Assembly: GCA_963846475.1 (NCBI GenBank)
Contig: CAWJVZ010000004.1
Location: 3,658,001-3,722,000 of the forward strand
Source of the DNA: DASWJZ01 sp963846475
GTDB taxonomy: Bacteria > Pseudomonadota > Alphaproteobacteria > Rhizobiales > Afifellaceae
Direction: 5' to 3'
Length of the DNA stretch: 64,000 bases
A model generated the notes under the pieces. It did not search any database and was not told the origin of the DNA. It saw only the letters and a program-made list of their open reading frames with translations. The position numbers were made by a program, and so were the translations under genes. Within the stretch, counting starts at the first letter, position 1. Every line of letters begins with the position of its first letter. Shown here in pieces: positions 43,698 through 52,576 of the stretch.

Positions 43698-43777
43698 CTT
43701 CCGGCAATTCCCGTCATTTCGACGACGAACGCGGCTTATCCGGCGGCCAACCGGGGGAGCCCCAGAGGAGATTTTGC

Positions 43778-44473
43778 ATGTCGACAGCGCCGCTCATGCC
43801 GAAGGCGACCGCCGTCTGGCTGGTCGACAACACCTCGCTCACCTTCGAGCAGATCGCCAATTTCTGCGTCCTGCACCCGCTCGAGGTGAAGGCAATCGCC
43901 GACGGCGATGCCGCCCAGGGCATCAAGGGCGCGGACCCGGTGCTCTCCGGCCAGGTGACCCGCGAGGAGATCGAGAAGGCGGAGGCCGATCCGACCTACC
44001 GCCTGAAGGTGCAGGAGCCGAAAGTGCGGGTGCCGGAGATCAGGCGGCGCGGCCCGCGCTACACGCCGGTCTCCAAGCGTCAGGACCGGCCGAATGCCAT
44101 CCTCTGGCTGGTGCGCAACCATGCCGAGCTGAAGGACGCGCAGATCATGCGCCTCGTCGGCACCACCAAGCCGACCATCCAGGCGATCCGCGAGCGCACC
44201 CACTGGAACTCGGCGACCCTGACGCCGACCGATCCGGTGACGCTCGGCCTCTGCTCGCAGCTGGAGCTGGACTTCGAAGTCCGCAAGGCCGCCCGCTCGG
44301 CGCCGCCGCCGGTCGAGCCGGCGGGCGCCCGGCTCCTCTCGGCGGAGGAGACCACGGCCTTCAAGGCGCGCGAGCAGGAATCGGAGGGCGATTCCCGCCG
44401 GCCCGAGGAGATGGAGGTCACCGCCGAATCGGTCTTCTCCAGGCTGAAGCCGCTGAGCGCCGAAAAGACCTGA
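43778..44473 (+). CDS. trcR: Cell cycle transcriptional regulator TrcR (DUF1013)
   Basis: 231 residues from ATG 43778 with GAGGAG about 8 nt upstream. The family start MPKATAVWLVDNTSLTFEQI and the HPLEVKAIADGDAAQGIKGA segment identify DUF1013/TrcR, a cell-cycle regulator of alphaproteobacteria. The second half repeats a similar helix-turn-helix-like unit (RPNAILWLVRNHAELKDAQI ... VGTTKPTIQAIRERTHWNS), consistent with DNA binding. The acidic tail is variable. Confidence 0.93.
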   Translation: MSTAPLMPKATAVWLVDNTSLTFEQIANFCVLHPLEVKAIADGDAAQGIKGADPVLSGQVTREEIEKAEADPTYRLKVQEPKVRVPEIRRRGPRYTPVSKRQDRPNAILWLVRNHAELKDAQIMRLVGTTKPTIQAIRERTHWNSATLTPTDPVTLGLCSQLELDFEVRKAARSAPPPVEPAGARLLSAEETTAFKAREQESEGDSRRPEEMEVTAESVFSRLKPLSAEKT

Positions 44474-44510
44474 CCCCGCGCCGGCGCGGGTCCCCTCTGG
44501 GGAGACGACC

Positions 44511-45257
44511 GTGCCGGCCCTCGACTTCCTCTCCGAGCCGCAATTCTGGATCGCCGCGCTCGCCGCTTTTGCCGCTGCGGCGATCCGCGGCTTTTCCGGC
44601 TTCGGCGCCGGGCTCGTCTTCATGCCGATCGCCGCGGCATGCTTCGGCCCAAGAACCGCGGCCGGCATCCTTTTCGTCATCGACACGATCCTGATCCTCC
44701 CCTTCGTGGTGAAGGCGGTGCGGATGGTCGACTGGCGCGAGGTCCTGCCGCTCGGCCTCGGCGCGATGGCGACCGTGCCGGCCGGCGCGCTGGTGCTTCT
44801 CTACGTCGATCCGATTCCGCTGCGTTGGGGCCTGTCGCTGGCCATCCTTGCCTCGGTCGGCGTGCTCGCCGCCGGCTGGCGCTATCGCGGTCCGACGCGC
44901 ATCTGGCTGTCGGCGCTGGTTGGGGCGACCGCCGGCTTCCTCAGCGGCGCCGCTCAAATCCCCGGGCCGCCGGTGCTGATCTATTGGCTCGGCCGCGAGG
45001 TGGTCTCGGCGACGATGCGGGCCAACGCCATCGTCTTCTTCTGCTTCACCACCCTGGTCTCCGGCGTCGCCTTCCTGATCGGCGGCATCTTCACCGCCGA
45101 AGTGATGGCGCGCTCCGCCGCTCTGTTGCCGGTCTATGCGCTGGGCATCTTCATCGGCGGCCGGCTCTTCGGCCTGGCCGGCGAGGCCACCTACCGCCGC
45201 ATCGCCTACGCCTCGATCCTTTTCGTCGCATTGGCATCGCTGCCGGTCTTCGGCTGA
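44511..45257 (+). CDS. TauE/SafE family membrane permease (second copy)
   Basis: 248 residues from GTG 44511 with GGGGAGA about 7 nt upstream. Two-fold repeated motif: AIRGFSGFGAGLVFMPIAAA in the first half and TAGFLSGAAQIPGPPVLIYW in the second; eight hydrophobic segments. Probably exports a small organic or sulfur anion; the substrate is not evident. It follows trcR by 37 bp and may share its transcript. Only distantly similar to the TauE-type gene at 27.2 kb. Confidence 0.9.
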   Translation: MPALDFLSEPQFWIAALAAFAAAAIRGFSGFGAGLVFMPIAAACFGPRTAAGILFVIDTILILPFVVKAVRMVDWREVLPLGLGAMATVPAGALVLLYVDPIPLRWGLSLAILASVGVLAAGWRYRGPTRIWLSALVGATAGFLSGAAQIPGPPVLIYWLGREVVSATMRANAIVFFCFTTLVSGVAFLIGGIFTAEVMARSAALLPVYALGIFIGGRLFGLAGEATYRRIAYASILFVALASLPVFG

Positions 45258-45265
45258 GGCCGCGC

Positions 45266-45376
45266 GCCACCCTCCCGCGCGAAGTCGGGTGTTCCCGACT
45301 TCGCCATCCCGAGTGCCGAAGCGGGGAACACCCCGCTTCGGTGTGGGGGAGGGCGGACTCGGGCGGCAGCCCGAGC
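45266..45376. repeat. Composite palindromic repeat, copy 1
   Basis: Three hairpins in a row: 45280-45303 (10-bp stem, loop TGTT), 45316-45341 (11-bp stem, loop AACA) and 45358-45375 (7-bp stem, loop GGCA). The first two match, in order, loop and partly sequence (TCGGG-TGTT-CCCGA), the pair at 50433-50497. This is an intergenic mosaic repeat of the REP/RIME kind, probably folding as a branched structure. Confidence 0.75.
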
Positions 45377-45420
45377 CGGGAGTGGGATAATGCTGCGCGA
45401 GGGCAATCCCCCGGCCTAAT

Positions 45421-45501
45421 GGGGATAAGATTTTTAGCGCCTGCCGTCTAAGTCCCTGTCTGCGCACCCGATTCCAAAATAGTTCTAGGAATCTTATCCC
45501 C
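45421..45501. repeat. Widely spaced 12-bp inverted repeat with DnaA-box-like arms
   Basis: GGGGATAAGATT at 45421-45432 is the exact inverse of AATCTTATCCCC at 45490-45501, with 57 bp between. Both arms contain TTATCCCC, one or two bases from the DnaA box TTATCCACA. It directly precedes the candidate RNA promoter. Confidence 0.55.
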
Positions 45502-45524
45502 GTCCGGAAAACCTGTGCTATATC

Positions 45525-45796
45525 CCTCCTGCCGCTCTTCACCGGAGGGTCTGTGGTGCACCGGAGCTCCATGGGAAGGGCGGGCGGCCCCCGCGGCTGA
45601 GCCGGTTTTCCGGATCGGCGCTTCCCCGGGAGGCCCCGAGAGCTTCGCCCGACCGGCACTACGACCGGTCTGTCGCGGTGTGCGGCTTTAAACCCGGAGG
45701 ATCGCTTCGGCTTGATCCAACGATGGGGGAAGCGCGAAGGAATGGGGCCTGATAAGCCGTGCGGGGCGCTTGGGAGCGCCGTCTTTGTTTTGTTTT
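45525..45796 (+). ncRNA. Candidate structured non-coding RNA or leader ending in an intrinsic terminator
   Basis: Non-coding by gene content, rich in pairing: CCCTCC/GGAGGG (45524-45549), a CCGG-TTTT-CCGG hairpin near 45602-45613, GACCGG/CCGGTC (45650-45669), GGATC/GATCC (45699-45718), and a perfect 10-bp long-range helix between GCGCTTCCCC (about 45618) and GGGGAAGCGC (about 45725). It ends with the terminator at 45765-45796. A weak promoter, CTTATC-N19-CTATAT at 45492-45522, precedes it. A 13- to 15-codon ORF (GTG 45553/45556 to TGA 45598) has GGAGG just before it. It does not match 6S, tmRNA, RNase P or SRP RNA as far as can be judged by eye. Class unknown. Confidence 0.5.
45765..45796 (+). 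terminator. Intrinsic terminator
   Basis: Stem GGCGCT/AGCGCC (45765-45780, loop TGGG) followed by TCTTTGTTTTGTTTT. Clear terminator in front of the Cys-motif gene, 170 bp before its start. Confidence 0.85.
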
Positions 45797-45968
45797 CGCG
45801 AGGTGTTCTTTAAGCGCCCCGCCACCCTCCTCAAGCGAGGAGGTTTCGATCAGAGCTCCCGTCGGGCCCTTGGGCCGCGCGGCAGGAGTCCCGTGTCCAG
45901 CGATAGGGGGGCGGCTCCACTGGCCCGGTCCACTCAATTCCCGCCCGAGAGGAGGCTCGAGTAAAACG
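45797..45968 (+). other. Structured 5' region of the Cys-motif gene
   Basis: Contains AAGCGCCCCGC (45812-45822), perfectly complementary to GCGGGGCGCTT (45761-45771) that forms the 5' arm of the terminator; a CCTCCTC/GAGGAGG hairpin (45826-45843); GGGCCC pairings; and a GAGGAGG ribosome site about 10-16 nt before ATG 45969. No coding sequence is seen. Confidence 0.5.
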
Positions 45969-46313
45969 ATGGACCAGGTTGAGCTGATCGTGCAGCGCGC
46001 CTTCTCCGCGGTCGCCCGCCACAAGGATTGCCGGCGGGCGATCTGCCTGCGCCACCCCTACTGCATGCCGCCGCGCAGCGCCGTCCACCCGTCGGTGTTC
46101 CGCTGCCCGTTCGACAGCGAGGAAAACTGGCAGATGCGCTTCGCCGCCGTCCAAAAACTCAGCGAGCGCATGAAGCGCATCCTGGAACGCCAGCTCGCGG
46201 CGCTCGGCAAGCCGTCGCCCTTCGAGCCGCCGCCCGAGCCTGATCTGCTCGATATCGACCGCCCGCTCGACCTCGCCGCGCTGCGCCGGCTGCTATTCCC
46301 GCCCCCCGGTTGA
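45969..46313 (+). CDS. Hypothetical protein with a four-cysteine motif
   Basis: 114 residues from ATG 45969; the frame is open further upstream, but that part is non-coding in character. Residues 1-60 hold C21, C26, C32 and C46 (KDCRRAICLRHPYCMPP ... FRCPFDSEENW), a spacing suited to a metal or Fe-S site. A helix (LSERMKRILERQLAALGK) and a proline-rich tail follow. No named family recognised; similar proteins appear as conserved hypotheticals upstream of yebC in relatives by impression only. Expressed behind a long structured leader. Confidence 0.75.
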   Translation: MDQVELIVQRAFSAVARHKDCRRAICLRHPYCMPPRSAVHPSVFRCPFDSEENWQMRFAAVQKLSERMKRILERQLAALGKPSPFEPPPEPDLLDIDRPLDLAALRRLLFPPPG

Positions 46314-46364
46314 GGGAATCGCTGGAATACGCCAGATACGAGCAGGTCAGGGGGGAGGAATCGG

Positions 46365-47114
46365 TCAGGCCGCCGAGAGCTGGCGCAGCGTCGTCTCGTC
46401 GACGTCGTAATTGGCGTAGACGTTCTGCACGTCGTCGTCTTCCTCCAACGTGGCGATCAGCTTCATCAGCGTCTCCGCCTTCTCGCCTTCCACCGGGGTC
46501 ATCGTCTGCGGCTTCCAGATGGAGCGGACGGAGGTCGGCTCGCCGAGCCGGTCCTCCAGCGCGCGGGCGACCTTGCCGAGGTCCTCGAAGGCGGTGAGGA
46601 TGACGTGGCCTTCCGCGTCGCTCGCCACGTCGCTCGCGCCGGCCTCGATCGCCGCCTCCAGCACCGTGTCGGCATCGCCGGCCGTGGCCGGATAGACGAT
46701 CTCGCCGGCGCGGTCGAACATGAACGCCACCGAGCCGGTCTCGCCCAGCGCGCCGCCGTTCTTGGTGAAATAGGAGCGGATGGCTCCTGCCGTGCGGTTG
46801 CGGTTGTCGGTGAGCGCCTCGACGATCATGGCGACGCCGCCCGGCCCGTAGCCCTCGTAGCGGATTTCTTCAAAATCCTCGCCGGCGCCGCCGGAAGCCT
46901 TGGAGATGGCGCGCTCGATATTGTCCTTCGGCATCGATTCGGCGCGGGCATTCTGGATGGCGAGGCGGAGCCGCGAATTGGCGTCCGGGTCGGGTCCGCC
47001 CTCCTTGGCGGAGACCATGATCTCGCGCGCCAGCTTGGCGAACAGCTTGGACCTCATGGCGTCCTGGCGGCCCTTGCGGTGCATGATGTTCTTGAATTGC
47101 GAATGTCCGGCCAT
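46365..47114 (-). CDS. YebC/PmpR family transcriptional regulator
   Basis: 249 residues. N-terminal MAGHSQFKNIMHRKGRQDAM, EGGPDPDANSRLRLAIQNAR and the core YEGYGPGGVAMIVEALTDN are diagnostic. Recent work on relatives links YebC proteins to translation of polyproline stretches or to transcription control. In rhizobia it normally lies just upstream of ruvC; here ruvC is 9 kb away, on the other strand. Confidence 0.95.
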   Translation of the reverse strand: MAGHSQFKNIMHRKGRQDAMRSKLFAKLAREIMVSAKEGGPDPDANSRLRLAIQNARAESMPKDNIERAISKASGGAGEDFEEIRYEGYGPGGVAMIVEALTDNRNRTAGAIRSYFTKNGGALGETGSVAFMFDRAGEIVYPATAGDADTVLEAAIEAGASDVASDAEGHVILTAFEDLGKVARALEDRLGEPTSVRSIWKPQTMTPVEGEKAETLMKLIATLEEDDDVQNVYANYDVDETTLRQLSAA

Positions 47115-47275
47115 GTTCTGCCTCCGCGGGACCACAGCGGATCCTGCCGGATCGCCCGGCGTTCGTCCCGGTGTCTTGAAGATCGGCGGCTTATAAATCG
47201 CGGCTCGCCGGAAAGGAAGCGAGCCGGATCGGGCTCCCGGGTCGCCAAAGCTTGGGCCGCACCGTACAATCGATC

Positions 47276-48346
47276 ATGCCGAATTTAAGGACGGGATCGG
47301 GAGCCTGGCAGGCCGGGCAGCGAAGCCGGGCATTCAAGCTCAAACGCGGCGCCCGCAAGCTGTGGAAGGGCATGCGCCGGCTGGCGAGCTTCGGCGGGGC
47401 CGGCCTGGACGGCGGCGATCTCGTGACGAGCACCGCGGAACGCCTGTCGGGAATGGAGCGGAGCGAATTCACGCTTCGCAGCTCCGTGCTGAGGAAGAAC
47501 AGCCGGGCGCTGATCCAGCTGCACGAGGTGTTTCCCGCCTCAAATCCGAATGCCGGTGAGCCGGCCCTGCGGATCGTCGAGAAACGCGCGGAGAGTCCCG
47601 CCGAATACCGGTTCTATCGCTTCGTCTCCGGCGAGCAGCCGCAGCCAAAAGTCGCGCCGGAGCTCTATGCGGCGAGCGACGCCGGTCGCCGGGCGAAGGA
47701 CGGCCTTCGCTACCTCATGCTGATGGAACACCTGCCTCGGCAGGGACTTCCGGAGACGGCGCATCGCCTCGCCGACAGCATCGCCGACATCTCGGCGCTC
47801 GCGCTGCCCACGACGATGCGAGCCAAACGGGCCAGCGCCATGTCGGAGCGGCTCCTCTCGCGGTTCGTCGCGCTGGTCCAGTCGACCGGTCTGATCGACG
47901 ATCCGGCGACGCGCCGCCAGGTGGAAGGCATGCCCGACGGATGCCGGCGGGCTCTCGCCATCCAGGATCGCCAATTGCCCTGGGTTCCAAGCCATAACGA
48001 CTTGCATCTGAACAACGTCCGCATGCCTGCCGCTGACGCTGCGGCCGGCCGCTTCGTCTTCATCGATTGGGAAGCCTTCGGGTTGAATTATGCCGGCGCC
48101 GATCTGCATCATTTCGTCCGTCTCGGGATTCTGGAGCCCGAACGCGCAGAATTCTTCGACGCGCTGCGGCGGCGCTGCCTCGAGCGGCTCAGCGACATGC
48201 ACCGGCTCGACAGGCGCGTCGCCGACCTGGGCGCGCATGCCTATGCCCTGCGGCGCGCCATGCGCCGCGCCGTCCTGGCGAGGGATACATCCGAGCTCCG
48301 CCTTGCCCTGCGGATTTACGACAGGCTCATGCGGCTGCTCGCCTAG
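47276..48346 (+). CDS. Phosphotransferase-fold protein (APH/choline kinase-like)
   Basis: 356 residues from ATG 47276 (a TTG at 47252 is possible). The kinase-like catalytic loop HNDLHLNNVRM is at about residue 240 and the metal-binding aspartate is in FIDWEAFGLNYAGADLHHF (about 263). The N-terminal nucleotide lobe is divergent, with FTLRSSVLRKNSRALIQL and LRIVEKRAESPAEYRFYRF supplying a candidate lysine and glutamate. Probably phosphorylates a small molecule or sugar; the substrate is unknown. Its codon use is slightly less biased than that of its neighbours. Ends in a 4-nt overlap with the convergent GFA gene. Confidence 0.8.
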   Translation: MPNLRTGSGAWQAGQRSRAFKLKRGARKLWKGMRRLASFGGAGLDGGDLVTSTAERLSGMERSEFTLRSSVLRKNSRALIQLHEVFPASNPNAGEPALRIVEKRAESPAEYRFYRFVSGEQPQPKVAPELYAASDAGRRAKDGLRYLMLMEHLPRQGLPETAHRLADSIADISALALPTTMRAKRASAMSERLLSRFVALVQSTGLIDDPATRRQVEGMPDGCRRALAIQDRQLPWVPSHNDLHLNNVRMPAADAAAGRFVFIDWEAFGLNYAGADLHHFVRLGILEPERAEFFDALRRRCLERLSDMHRLDRRVADLGAHAYALRRAMRRAVLARDTSELRLALRIYDRLMRLLA

Positions 48347-48761
48347 GGCTCTCCCGTCGCCTCCGGCCGGGGCCGCGTCGTTTCCTCGAATCTTGTGAGC
48401 CCGTCCTCCAGGTGCAGCCAGAACAGTTTTGACGTCACATAGGCATGGCGGTCCGGCACCAGCCGGTCGGCCTCGTCGAACAGGCCCGCATGGATGTAGA
48501 TCTCGCCTTCCAGCCGCTCGTCTTCGTAGGTCATCGGCGTGCCGCACTCGGCGCAGAAGGAGCGGGTGATGTGCTCCGACGAGCGGCGGCGCTTCGGCGC
48601 GCCTTGGACGGCGACCTGATCGGAGCGGAAGCCGGCCCAGACGACCGCCGGCGCGCCGCTCTGGCGGCGGCAGTCGCGGCAATGGCACCACGAGACCTGG
48701 AACGGCTCGCCCGACGCGGTCAGCCGGACGGCGCCGCAGAAGCAGCGGCCGTGCAGTTGGC

Positions 48762-48765
<4 letters not shown>
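48343..48765 (-). CDS. GFA family protein (CENP-V/GFA, S-(hydroxymethyl)glutathione synthase-like)
   Basis: 140 residues. The zinc-binding cysteine pattern is complete: GRCFCGAVRL (C8, C10), SWCHCRDCRRQSG (C27, C29, C32) and FCAECGTPM (C71, C74). GFA enzymes have been linked to formaldehyde condensation with glutathione, but most homologues have no proven activity. The start overlaps the ymdB stop by 4 nt. Confidence 0.9.
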
Positions 48766-49585
<820 letters not shown>

Positions 49586-49589
<4 letters not shown>

Positions 49590-50164
49590 GGCAAAGAGCC
49601 CGCGCGGATCAGCTCGCGCTCCGTGGCAATGACGGAAAGCGGCACGTCGTGCGGCTCGACCGGCACCTCGGCCACTTCCTGGCAGGCGAAGGCGATGCCG
49701 GCGAGGCGGAACGGCTTGCCACGCTGCGCGAGATCGGCGAGCGCTGTGTCGTAATGGCCGGCGCCGTAGCCCACGCGGCCGCCGCGCCGATCGAAAGCGG
49801 CGAGCGGCGCAATTATGAAGTCGGGGTCGACGACCGGGTGGCCCGCATGCGGATGCCGCGTTCCGAACACGCCCGGCTCCAGGGAATGCTCGCCGCCGAA
49901 GGCGCGGAAGAACATTCGCCGCTTCTCCACCACCGGCATGGCGATCCGCCCGCCCAGCGCGTGGACGTCGTCGATCAGGCTGCGCGGATCGATCTCGTCG
50001 CGCATCGGCCAGAACAGCGAGACGGTCTCGCCGGGCCGCAGCAGCGGCCGCAGCCGGTCCGCCGCGCGGCGCGAAGCTTCCTCCCTGGCCTCGGCGGACA
50101 TGGCGGCGCGACGCCCCAGCGCCTCGGCTCGCAAATCGGCTTTGGTGAGGGGAGAATCGAGCAT
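49586..50164 (-). CDS. fau: 5-formyltetrahydrofolate cyclo-ligase
   Basis: 192 residues. N-terminal LTKADLRAEALGRRAAMS, middle VSLFWPMRDEIDPRSLI, and the ATP/folate motif RVGYGAGHYDTAL near the C-terminus. It recycles 5-formyl-THF to 5,10-methenyl-THF. A 6S RNA gene often lies directly upstream in proteobacteria, as it appears to here. Confidence 0.95.
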
Positions 50165-50234
50165 TCGGCCTGGGCTGGAGGAAAACGAGCCGGCGGGCCC
50201 GAAATTAAGTGCGTAGCCGCCTCGGCCGTTGGAA

Positions 50235-50370
50235 GTGTCGATCCCGGGAACCTACAACGTAGGTGGGCGCCGTTGTGACCGAGCCCACGAGCCCGGCCAG
50301 TGACAGCTCCCTTGGAGATCGATAAGGCCCCGGGGAATGAGTTCCTGACGAACCGCGCAGCCACGCCCGC
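50235..50370 (-). ncRNA. ssrS: Probable 6S RNA
   Basis: Just upstream of fau on the same strand, the classic 6S position. The minus strand reads a long rod-like set of pairings: CTCC-AAG-GGAG near the apex (about 50310-50320), GC-rich flanks (CCCCGGGG near 50330; GGGCTCGTGGGCTC near 50285) and, near the 3' end, the ACCTAC-GTT-GTAGGT hairpin followed by TCCCGGGATC, which I associate with rhizobial 6S RNAs from memory. No protein is encoded. The ends are estimates, and the 5' end could lie 10 nt further upstream. Confidence 0.6.
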
Positions 50371-50374
50371 AGAG

Positions 50375-50402
50375 ATATAGGTTGCGTTGCCGGCCGGGGC
50401 AA
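50375..50402 (-). promoter_or_regulatory. Candidate promoter of the 6S RNA
   Basis: TTGCCC (50402-50397) and CTATAT (50380-50375) on the minus strand, 16 bp apart, would start transcription at about 50368. Confidence 0.45.
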
Positions 50403-50424
50403 ACATGATTCGCGGCGGACCTTC

Positions 50425-50610
50425 CTTCTCCCACCCAACTCGGGTGTTCCCGAATTGGGTAAATAATGGGACCGAAGTCGGAAGCATCCGACTTCGGGTG
50501 GAGAAGGTGCCTGCGGAGCAGGCGGATGAGGGGGTACCGCGCTGGAGATCGGCTACTCGCCGAGGTCCTACGCCCTCACCCGGCCGCTTCGCGGCCACCC
50601 TCTCCCCACG
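50425..50610. repeat. Composite palindromic repeat, copy 2
   Basis: A chain of hairpins: 50433-50460 (12-bp stem with one mismatch, loop TGTT), 50472-50497 (11-bp stem), GCCTGC-GGA-GCAGGC (50509-50523) and GGCCGC-TTC-GCGGCC (50582-50596). CTTCTCCCACCC before the first hairpin pairs with GGGTGGAGAAG after the second, so the first two hairpins can sit as arms of a branched structure. The first pair resembles the copy at 45280-45341. Similar CTCACCCGGCCGCTTCGCGG units are common intergenic mosaics in rhizobia. It lies just before prpE. Confidence 0.78.
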
Positions 50611-50640
50611 GGAGATGGGATTCGTGCCGGAGGAGGGAGA

Positions 50641-52530
50641 ATGACGAGCCGCTACTTCGATGTGTATGAAAGCTGGCAGGCCGATCCCGAAGGCTTCTGG
50701 GCGGAAGCGGCGGCGGAGATCGACTGGTCGAAGACCTGGGACAAGGTCTTCGACCCCATGCTCGGCATCTACGGCCGCTGGTTCACCGGCGCGGAGTGCA
50801 ACACCTGCTGGAATTGCGTCGACCGCCACGCGGCCAGGCGGCCCGACGAGGCGGCGATCGTCTACGACAGCCCGGTCACCGGCACGAAGCGGCGGATCAG
50901 CTACGCCGAGCTTCTGGCCGAGGTGCAGGCGCTTGCCGCCGTGCTGCAGGATCACGGCATCGCCAAGGGCGACCGTGTCATCGTCTACATGCCGATGATC
51001 CCGGAGGCGCTCTTCGCCATGCTCGCCTGCGCCCGCCTCGGGGCGATCCACTCCGTCGTGTTCGGCGGTTTCGCGGCGCCCGAGCTTGCCACCCGCATCG
51101 ACGACGCCAAACCAAAACTGATCGTCTCGGCCTCCTGCGGCATCGAGCCCGGCCGGGTCGTCGCCTACAAGCCGCTCCTCGACGCGGCGATCGCCCGCGC
51201 CGCGCACAAGCCGGCTTCCTGCCTGATCGTGGCGCGCGAGGCGCAGCCTTGCGAGCTCACCCCCGGCCGCGACCACGATTACGCCGAAGCCGTGGCGGCG
51301 GCGAAGGCGGCGCGCCGCCAAGTCGAATGCGTGCCGGTGAAGGCGACCGACCCGCTCTACATCCTCTACACGTCGGGCACGACCGGCCAGCCGAAGGGCG
51401 TCGTGCGCGACAATGGCGGCCACATGGTCGCGCTGAAATATTCGATGTCCGCCGTCTACGGCATCGCCCCGGGAGAAGTGTTCTGGGCGGCCTCCGACGT
51501 TGGCTGGGTGGTCGGCCACTCGTACATCGTCTATGCGCCGCTGCTGCACGGCTGCACGACGATCCTCTATGAAGGCAAGCCGGTCGGCACGCCGGATGCC
51601 GGCGCCTTCTGGCGCGTCATCGCCGAGCACAAGGCCGCGGCGCTGTTCACCGCGCCGACCGCCTTCCGCGCCATCAAGAAGGAGGATCCCGACGGCAAGC
51701 TGATCGGCGCGCATGACCTCAGCGGCTTCCGCACGCTGTTTTTGGCCGGCGAGCGCGCCGATCCCGACACGGTCCAGTGGGCGGAGCGCCATCTCGGCGT
51801 GCCGGTCGTCGACCATTGGTGGCAGACGGAGACGGCCTGGGCGATCGCCGCTAATCCGGTCGGGCTGGGGCTCTTACCGGTGAAATACGGCTCGCCCGGC
51901 GTGCCGATGCCCGGCTATGCGCTCAAGATTCTCGACGATGCCGGCCGGCCCGCCGCGCCCGGCACCCTCGGCAACATCGTCCTAAAAATGCCGTTGCCGC
52001 CGGGGTGCCTGCCGACGCTCTGGAACGCCGACCAGCGTTTTCGCGACGCCTACCTCGCCGACTTTCCCGGCTATTACCGCACCGCCGACGCCGGGTTTAT
52101 GGACGCGGACGGCTACGTCTACGTCATGGCGCGCACCGACGACATCATCAACGTCGCCGGCCACCGGCTCTCCACCGGCGCCATGGAGGAGGTGCTGTCG
52201 AGCCATCCCGACGTGGCGGAATGCGCCGTCATCGGCGTGGCCGACGCGCTGAAGGGCCAGGTGCCGTGCGGCTTCGTCGTGCTGAAATCGGGCAAGGCGC
52301 GGGAACGCGCCGAGCTGGAGCAGGAATGCGTCGTCCGGGTGCGCGAGGAAATCGGCCCGGTCGCCGCCTTCCGCACGCTCCACATCGTCAAGCGCCTGCC
52401 GAAGACCCGCTCCGGAAAGATCCTGCGCGCCACGATGCGGCAGATCGCCGAGGGCGAGACGCCACGGGTGCCCGCGACGATCGACGACCCGGCGGTGCTC
52501 GATGAAATCAGGGCGGTGCTGGCGCAATAG
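50641..52530 (+). CDS. prpE: Propionyl-CoA synthetase (acyl-CoA synthetase)
   Basis: 629 residues. Adenylate-forming enzyme of the acetyl/propionyl-CoA synthetase group: P-loop YTSGTTGQPKGVVRDNGG (about 241), DHWWQTETAWAIAANPVG (about 392), YRTADAGFMDADGYVYVMAR with the hinge DDIINVAGHRLSTGAMEE, and the catalytic lysine in TRSGKILRATMRQ (about 590). The N-terminal YFDVYESWQADPEGFWAEAA favours PrpE over acetyl-CoA synthetase. It activates propionate or similar short acids. Good ribosome site (GGAGGGAGA) just before the ATG. Confidence 0.93.
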   Translation: MTSRYFDVYESWQADPEGFWAEAAAEIDWSKTWDKVFDPMLGIYGRWFTGAECNTCWNCVDRHAARRPDEAAIVYDSPVTGTKRRISYAELLAEVQALAAVLQDHGIAKGDRVIVYMPMIPEALFAMLACARLGAIHSVVFGGFAAPELATRIDDAKPKLIVSASCGIEPGRVVAYKPLLDAAIARAAHKPASCLIVAREAQPCELTPGRDHDYAEAVAAAKAARRQVECVPVKATDPLYILYTSGTTGQPKGVVRDNGGHMVALKYSMSAVYGIAPGEVFWAASDVGWVVGHSYIVYAPLLHGCTTILYEGKPVGTPDAGAFWRVIAEHKAAALFTAPTAFRAIKKEDPDGKLIGAHDLSGFRTLFLAGERADPDTVQWAERHLGVPVVDHWWQTETAWAIAANPVGLGLLPVKYGSPGVPMPGYALKILDDAGRPAAPGTLGNIVLKMPLPPGCLPTLWNADQRFRDAYLADFPGYYRTADAGFMDADGYVYVMARTDDIINVAGHRLSTGAMEEVLSSHPDVAECAVIGVADALKGQVPCGFVVLKSGKARERAELEQECVVRVREEIGPVAAFRTLHIVKRLPKTRSGKILRATMRQIAEGETPRVPATIDDPAVLDEIRAVLAQ

Positions 52531-52576
52531 GCGTTGGTACAACCGGAGAGTAGATACTTATCGGACGGTCAAAAGG

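Noticed and set aside
45553..45600. Ribosome-arrest leader peptide
   Set aside because: The short ORF ends with a GRAGGP sequence that only resembles the RAGP arrest motif and is too short to fill the exit tunnel.
45541..45660. Cobalamin riboswitch
   Set aside because: GGTGCACCGG and CGGCCCCCGC recall parts of the riboswitch, but the GCCACTG and B12-box elements are missing in the right places and no cobalamin gene follows.
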